Origin: Oscillospiraceae bacterium
GTDB taxonomy: Bacteria > Bacillota > Clostridia > Oscillospirales > Oscillospiraceae
Direction of reading: 5' to 3'
DNA: 64,000 nucleotides
NCBI GenBank assembly: GCA_017469115.1
Contig: JAFUGY010000014.1
Location: 1 to 64,000, forward strand
Part shown: positions 17,937 to 24,842 of the stretch, in pieces
How the letters are laid out: each line of letters opens with the position of its first letter
Numbering within the stretch: the first letter of the stretch is position 1
Notes under the pieces: model-generated
What the model was told of the DNA's origin: nothing
What the model saw: only the letters and a program-made list of their open reading frames with translations
Databases searched by the model: none
Made by a program: the position numbers and the translations under genes

Positions 17937-17979
17937 GTCAGCCTATTTTCAATTTTATTTTTATGAAAGGATCTGCATT

Positions 17980-19128
17980 ATGGCTAATCGCATTGTTCTG
18001 AATCCTGTCTCCTATCACGGCGTTGGTGCTGTCAAAGAAATCGTAACGGAGCTCACAAACCGTGGCTACAAACGTGCTTTTATCGCATGCGGCCGCCACG
18101 TGGTAAAATCCGGTGAAATTAACAAGATCACGGACCTTCTGGATGCTGCCGGCATTGCCCATACGTTCTACAACGATATCAAACCGAATCCCACCATCGA
18201 AAATGTACAGAACGGCGTTAAGGCATTCAAAGAATTTGAAGCAGATTGCATTATAGCAGTCGGCGGCGGCTCTGTCATGGATACTTCCAAGGCAATCGGA
18301 ATCATTGTCAACAATCCTGAATTTGCCGATGTCCGTTCTCTCGAAGGCGTTGCTCCCACCAAAAAGCACGCTGTGTTCACCATCGCCGTTCCGACGACTG
18401 CCGGTACAGCCGCAGAAGTGACCATCAACTATGTTATCACTGACGTTGAGAAGAAGCGGAAGTTCGTCTGCGTCGATGTAAATGACATTCCTGAAGTTGC
18501 TGTTGTTGATCCCGAAATGATGTATTCCATGCCCAAGCCGCTGACCGCTGCCACCGGTATGGATGCTCTCACGCACGCCATTGAAGGCTATATCACCAAG
18601 GGCCACTGCGCCATTTCCGATATGTTCCATCTGGAAGCAATCCGCCTGATTGCCAAAAATCTCCGTAACGCTGTTGAGAATGATCCCGACGGTCGTGAGG
18701 GTATGGCTCTCGGTCAGTACATTGCGGGCATGGGCTTCTCCAATGTCGGTCTCGGTATTGTCCACTCCATGGCACATGGCCTGAGTGCTCTGTATGACAC
18801 CCCGCACGGTGTTGCCTGCGCAATTCTTCTTCCTCTCGGCCTTGAGTATAACAAGCCTGTCGCCGGTGATCGCTATCGCGCTATCGGCAGAGCCATGGAA
18901 GTTCCTTACATCGATTCCATGACGGATGACGAAGCCGCAGCTGCCACGATTGCTGCCGTGAAAAAGCTCGGTGCCGATGTTGGCATTCCGGCTGATCTCA
19001 AGGAGATCGTAAAGGATGAAGACGTTCAGTTCCTCTCCGAAAGCGCCTTCGCAGATGCCTGCTGCCCCGGCAATCCCCGTGACACCAGTGTGGAAGAAAT
19101 CGCTGCCCTTTATCGCAGCCTGATGTAA
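17980..19128 (+). CDS. fucO: Iron-containing alcohol dehydrogenase, FucO (lactaldehyde reductase)-like
   Basis: NAD-linked dehydrogenase that likely reduces L-lactaldehyde from fucose or rhamnose breakdown to 1,2-propanediol. Over its 382 residues it closely follows my recollection of E. coli FucO: MANR start, NPTI, GGGSVMDTSKAIGI (nucleotide binding), NNPEFADVRSLEG, PTTAGTAAEVT, ATGMDALTHAIEGYI and the iron ligands in HSMAHGLSALYDTPHG. ATG at 17980 follows AAAGGA; the reading frame extends upstream without a better start. It is monocistronic. The rhamnose-type transporter at 38-43 kb fits a deoxysugar role. Other medium-chain alcohols cannot be excluded. Confidence 0.85.
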   Translation: MANRIVLNPVSYHGVGAVKEIVTELTNRGYKRAFIACGRHVVKSGEINKITDLLDAAGIAHTFYNDIKPNPTIENVQNGVKAFKEFEADCIIAVGGGSVMDTSKAIGIIVNNPEFADVRSLEGVAPTKKHAVFTIAVPTTAGTAAEVTINYVITDVEKKRKFVCVDVNDIPEVAVVDPEMMYSMPKPLTAATGMDALTHAIEGYITKGHCAISDMFHLEAIRLIAKNLRNAVENDPDGREGMALGQYIAGMGFSNVGLGIVHSMAHGLSALYDTPHGVACAILLPLGLEYNKPVAGDRYRAIGRAMEVPYIDSMTDDEAAAATIAAVKKLGADVGIPADLKEIVKDEDVQFLSESAFADACCPGNPRDTSVEEIAALYRSLM

Positions 19129-19144
19129 GCTCACTAAATTTTTA

Positions 19145-19197
19145 TTGTAAAAATTTTGCTGGTGTGATATTATAGTTTCATCTCATTTTGAAACTAT
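19145..19197 (+). promoter_or_regulatory. Promoter of the DUF1508 gene with inverted repeat
   Basis: TTGTAA (19145-19150), a 17-base spacer and TATTAT (19168-19173), then ATAGTTTCA (19172-19180) and TGAAACTAT (19189-19197) as an inverted repeat at the predicted start of transcription. The design matches the fucO-like promoter at 17887. Confidence 0.65.
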
Positions 19198-19215
19198 CAA
19201 TCAGGAGGTATCCCT

Positions 19216-19587
19216 ATGGGTAAATTTGTGATCAAGCAGGCCAAATCCGGGCCGATGTTCAACCTCAAAGCTCGCAACGGCGAGATTATCGGCACCAGCG
19301 AAACCTATTCTTCTGTCGATGCATGCAAAAACGGCATTGCCAGCGTTCAGAAAAATGCTCCTGTAGCAAACCTTGAGGACCAGACCAAGGAAGGCTTCGA
19401 AAAAGCAGCCAACCCCAAGTTTGAGCTCTACCGCGACAAGAAAGGTGAATACCGTTTCCGTCTCAAAGCCGGCAACGGTGAAATCATTCTGACCGGTGAA
19501 GGCTATGTCTCCAAGGATGGCTGCAAAAACGGCATTGCCAGCATCCGTAAGAATGCCGCTGATTCCATCATTGTAGAAGAGCTTTAA
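19216..19587 (+). CDS. DUF1508 (YegP-like) protein with two tandem repeats
   Basis: Small cytosolic protein of 123 residues made of two copies of the DUF1508 repeat (about residues 3-48 and 70-115). Each has the pattern F..KA.NGEII.T.E.Y.S...CKNGI.S...NA. The family includes E. coli YegP and has no firmly assigned biochemical function. The ribosome binding site AGGAGG precedes ATG by eight bases, and a strong promoter and terminator suggest high expression as a single-gene unit. It shares its promoter design with the preceding fucO-like gene. Confidence 0.9.
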   Translation: MGKFVIKQAKSGPMFNLKARNGEIIGTSETYSSVDACKNGIASVQKNAPVANLEDQTKEGFEKAANPKFELYRDKKGEYRFRLKAGNGEIILTGEGYVSKDGCKNGIASIRKNAADSIIVEEL

Positions 19588-19600
19588 TGTTCAGCACTTT

Positions 19601-19631
19601 AAGCCGGCAGGGTTTCCCTGCCGGCTTTTCT
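19601..19631 (+). terminator. Rho-independent terminator after the DUF1508 gene
   Basis: Twelve-base-pair stem AAGCCGGCAGGG / CCCTGCCGGCTT (19601-19612 with 19616-19627), loop TTT, followed by TTTC. Confidence 0.9.
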
Positions 19632-19651
19632 ATCGAAAAGAAAAATTTTTC

Positions 19652-19680
19652 TTGACATTTCCCTTCCCGTGTGGTAGTCT
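19652..19680 (+). promoter_or_regulatory. tRNA gene promoter
   Basis: TTGACA (19652-19657), a 17-base spacer and TAGTCT (19675-19680), about 20 bases before the tRNA 5' end. Confidence 0.6.
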
Positions 19681-19699
19681 ATTTAAGCTAAATGAATAT

Positions 19700-19772
<73 letters not shown>

Positions 19773-19778
19773 CTTTTA

Positions 19779-19806
19779 AAAACCTGACGGTTTTCCGTCA
19801 GGTTTT
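19779..19806 (+). terminator. Terminator after the tRNA gene
   Basis: Twelve-base-pair stem AAAACCTGACGG / CCGTCAGGTTTT with loop TTTT. Confidence 0.9.
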
Positions 19807-19860
19807 GTATTTATTCTTAAAAGCCATAATTCCAACAAGGTATTCATAGGAGGGTGTCCA

Positions 19861-20037
19861 ATGAGTCACGAGGAATCTATTGAACGGTCAATTGAAAATG
19901 CGTTTGCTTCCGTGGAGATTGAAGGCCTTCATATAGACACTGAATGTGTGGATTGGTGCCGTCAGGTGCTGCTGAATCAAATGTCAAAAGAGGAATATTT
20001 GAAGCTGTTGCTTAAAAAAGCCGGAGTGTCCGTCTGA
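19861..20037 (+). CDS. Fic antitoxin, VbhA/FicA-like
   Basis: A 58-residue protein that would block the AMP-transferase active site of its Fic partner. It contains the class I inhibitory motif [S/T]xxxE[G/N] as S17-V-E-I-E21-G22 within an N-terminal helix (SIENAFASVEIEG), followed by the family-like tail EEYLKLLLKKAG. AGGAGGG lies about nine bases before the ATG. Its stop overlaps the start of the fic gene (TGATG), the usual arrangement for class I pairs. Because the toxin gene is truncated, it is now an orphan antitoxin. Confidence 0.82.
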   Translation: MSHEESIERSIENAFASVEIEGLHIDTECVDWCRQVLLNQMSKEEYLKLLLKKAGVSV

Positions 20038-20327
20038 TGGGCTACAGTATCGATTCTATCACGTCTGATTGCTATCCGGGAACTACCTGCCTTATCAATA
20101 AACTGGGTATTCATAATGAGGACCAGCTGGCACTGGTTGAAGCCGGCATGACGCTAATGAAGGACTCTGAGCTGTCAGAACATCCTTTATACGGCAATTT
20201 TGATTTTGAACATTATAAGGCAATCCACCGATTTCTATTTGAAGATATTTACGAATGGGCTGGCGAAATTCGGAGTGTGGATATATCTAAGAAGCCTGAA
20301 GAAGTTGTTCGTCAGTATTGGCTTTAG
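20037..20327 (+). pseudogene. Truncated Fic (AMP-transferase) toxin
   Basis: The 96-residue frame matches the N-terminal half of a Fic domain: HPLYGNFDFEHYKAIHRFLF, then EDIYEWAGEIRSVDISKK, then it diverges and stops. The catalytic HPFxxGNGR motif is absent from every frame nearby. The neighbouring frame reads on with LKKLFVSIGFSLI...NLSTLKS to a stop near 20382, so a frameshift in the middle followed by loss of the C-terminal half is likely. It is translationally coupled to the antitoxin. No toxic activity is expected. Confidence 0.8.
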
Positions 20328-20369
20328 TTTAATAAGAAGCATTAAAACGGCCGAAAGAAATCTCTCAAC

Positions 20370-20396
20370 CCTCAAATCGTAGTATTACGATTGAGG
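20370..20396 (+). terminator. Hairpin after the Fic remnant
   Basis: Stem CCTCAA-TCGTA / TACGA-TTGAGG with one bulged A and loop GTAT, followed by TCTTTAT. Likely terminator of the Fic unit. Confidence 0.6.
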
Positions 20397-20431
20397 TCTT
20401 TATGAATTTTCTGAAAATTGCTCTTATCCTC

Positions 20432-20461
20432 TTGACGAAATGGCTGCTGGGAGCATATAAT
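20432..20461 (+). promoter_or_regulatory. Promoter of the type III antitoxin RNA
   Basis: TTGACG (20432-20437), an 18-base spacer and a perfect TATAAT (20456-20461). Transcription would begin near 20468, just before the first repeat. Confidence 0.75.
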
Positions 20462-20469
20462 ATATGTGT

Positions 20470-20606
20470 TTACAGTGGGTGTATCTCAGCCCTGAATGAG
20501 GCATTTACAAAGCGAGCTTCTCTTGGCTCCGATCAAGACAGTTAAGAGTGAGTGTTTCGCTACTCTGAATGCGATCGTAACAAGAGCAGGTGCTTCACCT
20601 GCTCTT
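20470..20606 (+). ncRNA. Type III toxin-antitoxin RNA antitoxin (ToxI-like), three repeats plus terminator
   Basis: Three units with periods of 37 and 36 bases share one fold. Each has a 4-base stem, an 8-base loop, the closing strand, a 4-base spacer and a segment pairing back to the loop (H-type pseudoknot). Stems: GGGT/GCCC (20477-20492), GAGC/GCTC (20514-20529), GAGT/ACTC (20550-20565). Loop pairings: CTCA with TGAG, CTTG with CAAG, TCGC with GCGA. The paired bases differ between units but stay complementary. A terminator follows (AAGAGCAGGTG / CACCTGCTCTT, 20582-20606). The next reading frame is a ToxN-like remnant, the known order of type III systems. Confidence 0.82.
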
Positions 20607-20626
20607 TGTTTTATGGGGAGAGAAAT

Positions 20627-20749
20627 ATGGACAACATCAAACTTTTCGAGATTGATGCAAAATACATCAATTATCTGTCTGGGTTTGCCCAGCATCTTTT
20701 CCACAATAAGCAGGTGGGACAATCGAATGAACGCAAGTACATATCCTGA
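20627..20749 (+). pseudogene. Truncated ToxN/AbiQ-family endoribonuclease toxin
   Basis: A 40-residue frame with a good ribosome binding site (GGGGAG, 20615-20620) encodes the N-terminus typical of Firmicute ToxN/AbiQ toxins: MDNIKLFEIDAKYINYLSGF then AQHLFHNKQVGQSNERKYIS. Intact relatives are about 150-200 residues and continue after the ERKYIG position; here a stop follows at once and no later part is visible before the zeta gene. The toxin is therefore dead while its RNA antitoxin and promoter remain. Confidence 0.78.
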
Positions 20750-20755
20750 TTCTGA

Positions 20756-20784
20756 TTGAGCTCGCTCCGTGAGTGTGTTATAAT
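20756..20784 (+). promoter_or_regulatory. Promoter of the zeta-type toxin gene
   Basis: TTGAGC (20756-20761), a 17-base spacer and TATAAT (20779-20784), about 38 bases before the ATG at 20822. Confidence 0.65.
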
Positions 20785-20821
20785 TCAGGAAAATCAAGAA
20801 AAATCAGAAAGAGGCTAAGGT

Positions 20822-21388
20822 ATGAAGACCTATACCATCATCGGCGGTGTGAATGGCACCGGAAAGAGCAGCCTTACAGGTGTCTTAAAAACACAGACAA
20901 CTGATCTTGGCCAGATTATGGATGTGGATAAAATTACCGCCGAGAACGGCGGCAGCGCCATTCTTGGCGGGAAGATCGCTTTGGAACGGATCCGGGCATG
21001 TCTGGACAAAGGAATCAGCTTCACGCAGGAAACTACCCTTTCTGGTCATAAAACAGAGATTACCGCACAAGAAGCAAGAGAGAAAGGATATTCTGTCCGA
21101 CTTTATTATATCGGTCTTGATAGCGTTGAAGAATGTCTGCAGCGTATTGAAAATCGCGTTGCACACGGGGGGCATAATATCCATGAAGAAGATGTACAAC
21201 GACGTTTCGCCGGGCGATGGGATGCTGTCATGAAGATACTGCCCTATTGTGATGAAGCTCACTTTTTTGATAACTACAATGGGTTTGTAGAAGTTGCGGA
21301 ATATGTGAACGGAGAAATGATTATTAAGGGTGACAAAATCCCCGCATGGGTGCTGGAATTAAGAGATTTCTTATTGCATATTTACTAA
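20822..21388 (+). CDS. Zeta-toxin-like P-loop kinase
   Basis: Resembles zeta/PezT toxins, which phosphorylate UDP-N-acetylglucosamine and so poison cell-wall synthesis. In 188 residues: Walker A GGVNGTGKSS (8-17), DVDKI acidic motif (about 38), TQETTLSG substrate-side motif, and the lid arginines of NRVAHGGHNIHEEDVQRRF. This length fits short zeta-like kinases without an N-terminal antitoxin domain. No epsilon/PezA-like partner lies beside it. AGAGG precedes the ATG, and a terminator follows at 21430. It could act as a toxin, a defence effector or a metabolic kinase. Confidence 0.8.
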   Translation: MKTYTIIGGVNGTGKSSLTGVLKTQTTDLGQIMDVDKITAENGGSAILGGKIALERIRACLDKGISFTQETTLSGHKTEITAQEAREKGYSVRLYYIGLDSVEECLQRIENRVAHGGHNIHEEDVQRRFAGRWDAVMKILPYCDEAHFFDNYNGFVEVAEYVNGEMIIKGDKIPAWVLELRDFLLHIY

Positions 21389-21429
21389 CACAAGTGTACG
21401 GTAACTCCTCACAGAACTTCATAGATTAT

Positions 21430-21456
21430 CGCCTGATATCGATGTAAAATCAGGCG
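21430..21456 (+). terminator. Terminator after the zeta-like gene
   Basis: Stem CGCCTGAT / ATCAGGCG (21430-21437 with 21449-21456) followed by GTTTTATTT. Confidence 0.8.
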
Positions 21457-21489
21457 GTTTTATTTGTCTTTCCGTTCTCTATTCTCCTG

Positions 21490-21518
21490 TGTGACAGTAC
21501 TGTGACAAATCATATGCT
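21490..21518 (+). promoter_or_regulatory. Direct repeat TGTGACA x2 upstream of the thioredoxin-fold gene
   Basis: TGTGACA occurs at 21490-21496 and 21501-21507, 11 bases apart (one helical turn), upstream of a possible -10 TATGCT (21513-21518). This spacing is typical of OmpR-family response-regulator sites. A GTCACA in opposite orientation follows near 21527. Confidence 0.4.
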
Positions 21519-21557
21519 ATCATGAAGTCACAAAGAAAATGAAACGAAAGGGAATGT

Positions 21558-22535
21558 ATGATTATGAAAAAATTGATGAGTGTTTTATTGGCAGTTTTGT
21601 TGCTTGCTGCACTGGGTGTTTCCGCATATGCGGAATCCGGCATCGGTGTTGAACCCGGCCAGGCAATGCCTGATTTCACCGTATCTCTGACAGACGGAAC
21701 CACCGCCACACTTTCCGAACTTCTGAAGGAAAAGGATCTGGTTGTGCTCAATGTTTTTGCCAGTTGGTGTGGCCCCTGTGAAAGAGAATTTCCGGAAATG
21801 GAAACCGTCTATCAGGCCAACAGCGACCGAATGGTAATTCTCTCGGTATCCGGCGACCCGAATGACACAATGGAAATTATCTCCAATTATAAAACCTCCC
21901 ACTCGCTCTCCTTCCCGATGGGTCTCGCGGGAGATGCGCTGGATTTTCTCACGGTCCCCGGCTTCCCGACTACCATCTTTATTGACAAAGAAGGAAAAGT
22001 CGGTTTTATCAAAGTCGGTGCTTTTACCAGTCAGGAGGAGTTTGAGGACAAAGTCAACAACTTTCTCTCTCCGAATTACGACGGAAAACCCCTTGCCTCC
22101 GAGAAGGCAGTCAGCCTCACTCCGTATCTGTTCGCCCTGCAGGCCGTCAGCATGCTTTTCCTGCTGATCGGCAGATGGTGTCTCCTCCGTAAAGCCGGAA
22201 AACCGGGCTGGCACAGCCTCATCCCGTTTTTGAACAGCTATAAAGAATTCTCCCTTTGCTGGAACGGTTGGTTCGGCGTTCTTACCGATGTTTGCACAAT
22301 AGGTGCTTTTATTTCCACTATGCTTGGTCTGGGCACTGTTGTCTATTATGCTGTTTTAGCCGTAAAATTGATCCTCTTTATCCCGGAAAGCCTCAAGCTG
22401 GCAAATGCCTTTGGGAAAGGCAAAGTCGTCGGTGTGCTGCTCATGATCCCCGGATTGAGAGAGTTCGGCAGATTCATTCTCGGCGTGAGCAAAGCGCAAT
22501 ACCGGCAGAACGATCCGAAAGAATCGATGGCATAA
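21558..22535 (+). CDS. Exported thioredoxin-fold (TlpA-like) protein fused to DUF5684 membrane domain
   Basis: Probable extracytoplasmic thiol-disulfide protein anchored in the membrane. In 325 residues: signal peptide (about 1-26, ending SAYA|ES); TlpA/AhpC-type thioredoxin domain with ASWCGPCEREFPEME (C71, C74) and the cis-proline region VPGFPTTIF; then, from about 185, several hydrophobic segments with KAGKPGWHSLIPFLNSY, the mark of DUF5684. If the signal peptide is cleaved, the thioredoxin domain faces outside and the C-terminal helices tether it. ATG at 21558 or 21564, with AAAGGGA upstream. It is monocistronic. Confidence 0.82.
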   Translation: MIMKKLMSVLLAVLLLAALGVSAYAESGIGVEPGQAMPDFTVSLTDGTTATLSELLKEKDLVVLNVFASWCGPCEREFPEMETVYQANSDRMVILSVSGDPNDTMEIISNYKTSHSLSFPMGLAGDALDFLTVPGFPTTIFIDKEGKVGFIKVGAFTSQEEFEDKVNNFLSPNYDGKPLASEKAVSLTPYLFALQAVSMLFLLIGRWCLLRKAGKPGWHSLIPFLNSYKEFSLCWNGWFGVLTDVCTIGAFISTMLGLGTVVYYAVLAVKLILFIPESLKLANAFGKGKVVGVLLMIPGLREFGRFILGVSKAQYRQNDPKESMA

Positions 22536-22560
22536 AACAATACTATCGTTCTTATCAAGA

Positions 22561-22615
22561 ACACAGGATGCATGCAGCGAAAACCCGGAATCGGGAGGCT
22601 ACATGCATCCTGTGT
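22561..22615. terminator. Long hairpin between convergent genes
   Basis: Perfect 14-base arms ACACAGGATGCATG (22561-22574) and CATGCATCCTGTGT (22602-22615), enclosing inner stems AGC/GCT and CCCG/CGGG. There is no clear U-tract. It may be a bidirectional terminator or a structured RNA. Confidence 0.55.
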
Positions 22616-22640
22616 TATATCAGAGCTGCAAATACAAAAA

Positions 22641-23834
22641 TTATTTTTTCGAAGGATTCCGAAACATAAAAGCGCGTGCCGTTTGAATCGCGATTTTATA
22701 GGGTAACGGGCGCAAAGCACGATCCGCTTCCTGCAGTTTCTCCCGGATCGGAATGCTTTGCGGACAGTGCTGTTCACACTTCCCGCAGCGAATGCACTGG
22801 GAAGCAAAAGCCGGTTCTTTTGTAAGGCCTACCGTCTGAATAAATTGAGACCGTCCCGCACTCTTTGATTCCGTAAACATCGTGTTATAACAGCGGAAGA
22901 TTCCCGGAATATCCACGCCTTTCGGGCATGGCATGCAATAGCGGCATCCTGTACAGCCGACTTTTTCTTTTTCCCGAATCGCTCGCTTGACCTTCTCCAG
23001 TGTATCAAAATCTTCTTCCGTCAGAGTCCCTGCCGCAGCAACACTTGCCGTGCGGCAGTTTGCTTCTACCATTTCAAGAGAGTTCATTCCGGATAGTACA
23101 ACGGTGACTTCCGCCTGATTATACAGCCATCTCAAGCCCCATTCCGCCGGGCTCCAGTCGCGGCCGCTGTTTTTCATGGCGCTCTTAGCCGCTTCCGGCA
23201 ACATATTCACCAGTTTCCCGCCGCGCAGTGGTTCCATAATCATCACCGGGATCCCCTTGGCTGCTGCCGCCTGGAGTCCGGCTTTTCCTGCCTGTGCCAC
23301 CTCATCCAGATAATTATACTGAATCTGGCAGAAATCCCAATCATAGTCATTGAGAATCTTCAGAAAGTTGTCGGTATTCCCGTGATAGGAGAAGCCGATA
23401 TTCCGAATGGCTCCGGCCTGCTTCTTCTCCTGAATCCAGTCCAGGATTCCAACCTTCTTCAGTTTCTCCCACATGGCCACATCGGTAAGGTGATGCATCA
23501 GGTAATAGTCCACGTGATCTGTGCGCAGGCGGCTCAGTTCCTCATTAAAATAGCGGTCCAGTGCCGCTCGGTTTCCGATCAAATACTGCGGCAGCTTGGT
23601 CGCTATGTTGACCTGATCCCGGATGTGATTGCGTGCAAAGATTTCCCCCACTGCAGCCTCACTGCCCGGATAAATATAGGCTGTGTCAAAATAATTCACA
23701 CCGGCATGATAAGCAGCTAAAAGTTCTTTTTCAGCCTTTTCGATGTCAATTCCGCTGCCTTTTTTGGAAAATCGCATACAACCGTATCCGAGAATGCTCA
23801 GGTCATTTCCTCTTCGGTCTTTTCTGTACTGCAT
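22641..23834 (-). CDS. Aldo/keto reductase with C-terminal 4Fe-4S ferredoxin domain
   Basis: Oxidoreductase of 397 residues. It has an AKR barrel (start MQYRKDRRGNDLSILGYGCM; catalytic-tetrad regions FDTAYIYPGSE and HHLTD), then a ferredoxin-like tail with CTGCRYCMPCPKGVDIP (about 295) and CIRCGKCEQHCPQSIP (about 345), eight cysteines for two [4Fe-4S] clusters. This architecture is common in anaerobic Firmicutes; the physiological substrate is unknown. ATG at 23834 is chosen because it follows AAGGAG at good distance; the longer TTG start overlaps that site. Confidence 0.9.
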   Translation of the reverse strand: MQYRKDRRGNDLSILGYGCMRFSKKGSGIDIEKAEKELLAAYHAGVNYFDTAYIYPGSEAAVGEIFARNHIRDQVNIATKLPQYLIGNRAALDRYFNEELSRLRTDHVDYYLMHHLTDVAMWEKLKKVGILDWIQEKKQAGAIRNIGFSYHGNTDNFLKILNDYDWDFCQIQYNYLDEVAQAGKAGLQAAAAKGIPVMIMEPLRGGKLVNMLPEAAKSAMKNSGRDWSPAEWGLRWLYNQAEVTVVLSGMNSLEMVEANCRTASVAAAGTLTEEDFDTLEKVKRAIREKEKVGCTGCRYCMPCPKGVDIPGIFRCYNTMFTESKSAGRSQFIQTVGLTKEPAFASQCIRCGKCEQHCPQSIPIREKLQEADRALRPLPYKIAIQTARAFMFRNPSKK

Positions 23835-24011
23835 TTGAAAGTCTCCTTCTCCCAACTGAACCTGTAATCGGTCGTTTTTGTGCTTGATAATTATTCTACT
23901 TCTCCGACCACAGTATATATGGTTCTGTTCTCCTTGTAAAGCTTTTTCTGATCAGGAGACAAAATGAAAAAAGCCTGAAATATGCAAATAACTTCTATTA
24001 TGGAGAGTTCA

Positions 24012-24842
24012 TCACCTGAACCAATCTTTGACGATGCCGATCTCCTTTCTGTATCCCTCATCATCATTCGGTGTCTCCAAAATAAACGGTTTTCCGGCCA
24101 GCGCAGTGTGTTGGGCGATTTTCTTCATGGTTTCCGGTCCGAGATACCCCTCTCCAAGTTTTTCGTGCCGGTCTTTGTGAGACCCGCACGGGTTTTTACT
24201 GTCATTAAAATGCACCGCCATCAGGCGTTCCAATCCGATCACTTCATCAAAACGTTTCAGAACCCGGTCAAAATCATTCACAAGATCATATCCTGCATCC
24301 CAGGTATGACAGGTGTCAAAGCACACCCCGATTTTATCCTTGCAAGCGACAAGCCTGATAATTTCCGCCAGTTCTTCGAATGTTCCTCCTATTTCCGAAC
24401 CCTTTCCTGCCATTGTTTCCAGCAAAACGGTCGTGTGCATTTCCGGTGTCATCACCCTGTTGAGTGCCTCTGCAATCTGCCGGATACCGGTTTCAACTCC
24501 CTGCCCGGTATGTGCTCCAGGATGAAAATTATAGTAATTCCCCGGGATCATTTCCATTCTCTGCAGATCCTGCTTCAGCATGTCGAAGCCGTTGTCCCTT
24601 GTCTCAGGCTTTGCAGAACAGAGATTCATCGTATAGCTGCCGTGGGCAACGAGAGGACCGAACTGTTCTTTCTTCAGCAACTCATTCAATGCCGAAGCAT
24701 CCTCACGGGTGATCTCTTTTGTTTTTCCTCCGCGTGGGTTTCGGGTGAAAAAAGCAAACGTATTTCCTCCGAACTCCACCATTGTTTTCCCCATTGCTTC
24801 ATATCCGTCCGTTACGGATAAATGGCATCCGATGTAGATCAT
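24012..24842 (-). CDS. nfo: Endonuclease IV (AP endonuclease)
   Basis: Cuts DNA 5' of abasic sites during base excision repair. The 276-residue TIM-barrel protein has the trinuclear-zinc motifs VAHGSYTMNL, NFHPGAH, LLETMAGKG, CFDTCHTWDAGYD, AVHFNDSK and HEKLGEG. The length is normal. It overlaps the upstream WalJ-like gene by four bases and is cotranscribed with it. Confidence 0.95.
   Translation of the reverse strand: MIYIGCHLSVTDGYEAMGKTMVEFGGNTFAFFTRNPRGGKTKEITREDASALNELLKKEQFGPLVAHGSYTMNLCSAKPETRDNGFDMLKQDLQRMEMIPGNYYNFHPGAHTGQGVETGIRQIAEALNRVMTPEMHTTVLLETMAGKGSEIGGTFEELAEIIRLVACKDKIGVCFDTCHTWDAGYDLVNDFDRVLKRFDEVIGLERLMAVHFNDSKNPCGSHKDRHEKLGEGYLGPETMKKIAQHTALAGKPFILETPNDDEGYRKEIGIVKDWFR

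Noticed and set aside
17738..17979. Riboswitch in front of the fucO-like gene
   Set aside because: The leader from the predicted start point is only about 58 bases, and the visible element is a short operator-like palindrome.
20470..20606. CRISPR array reading of the three 36-37-base repeats
   Set aside because: The units are not identical repeats with unique spacers; only the pairing pattern is conserved, and no cas gene is present.
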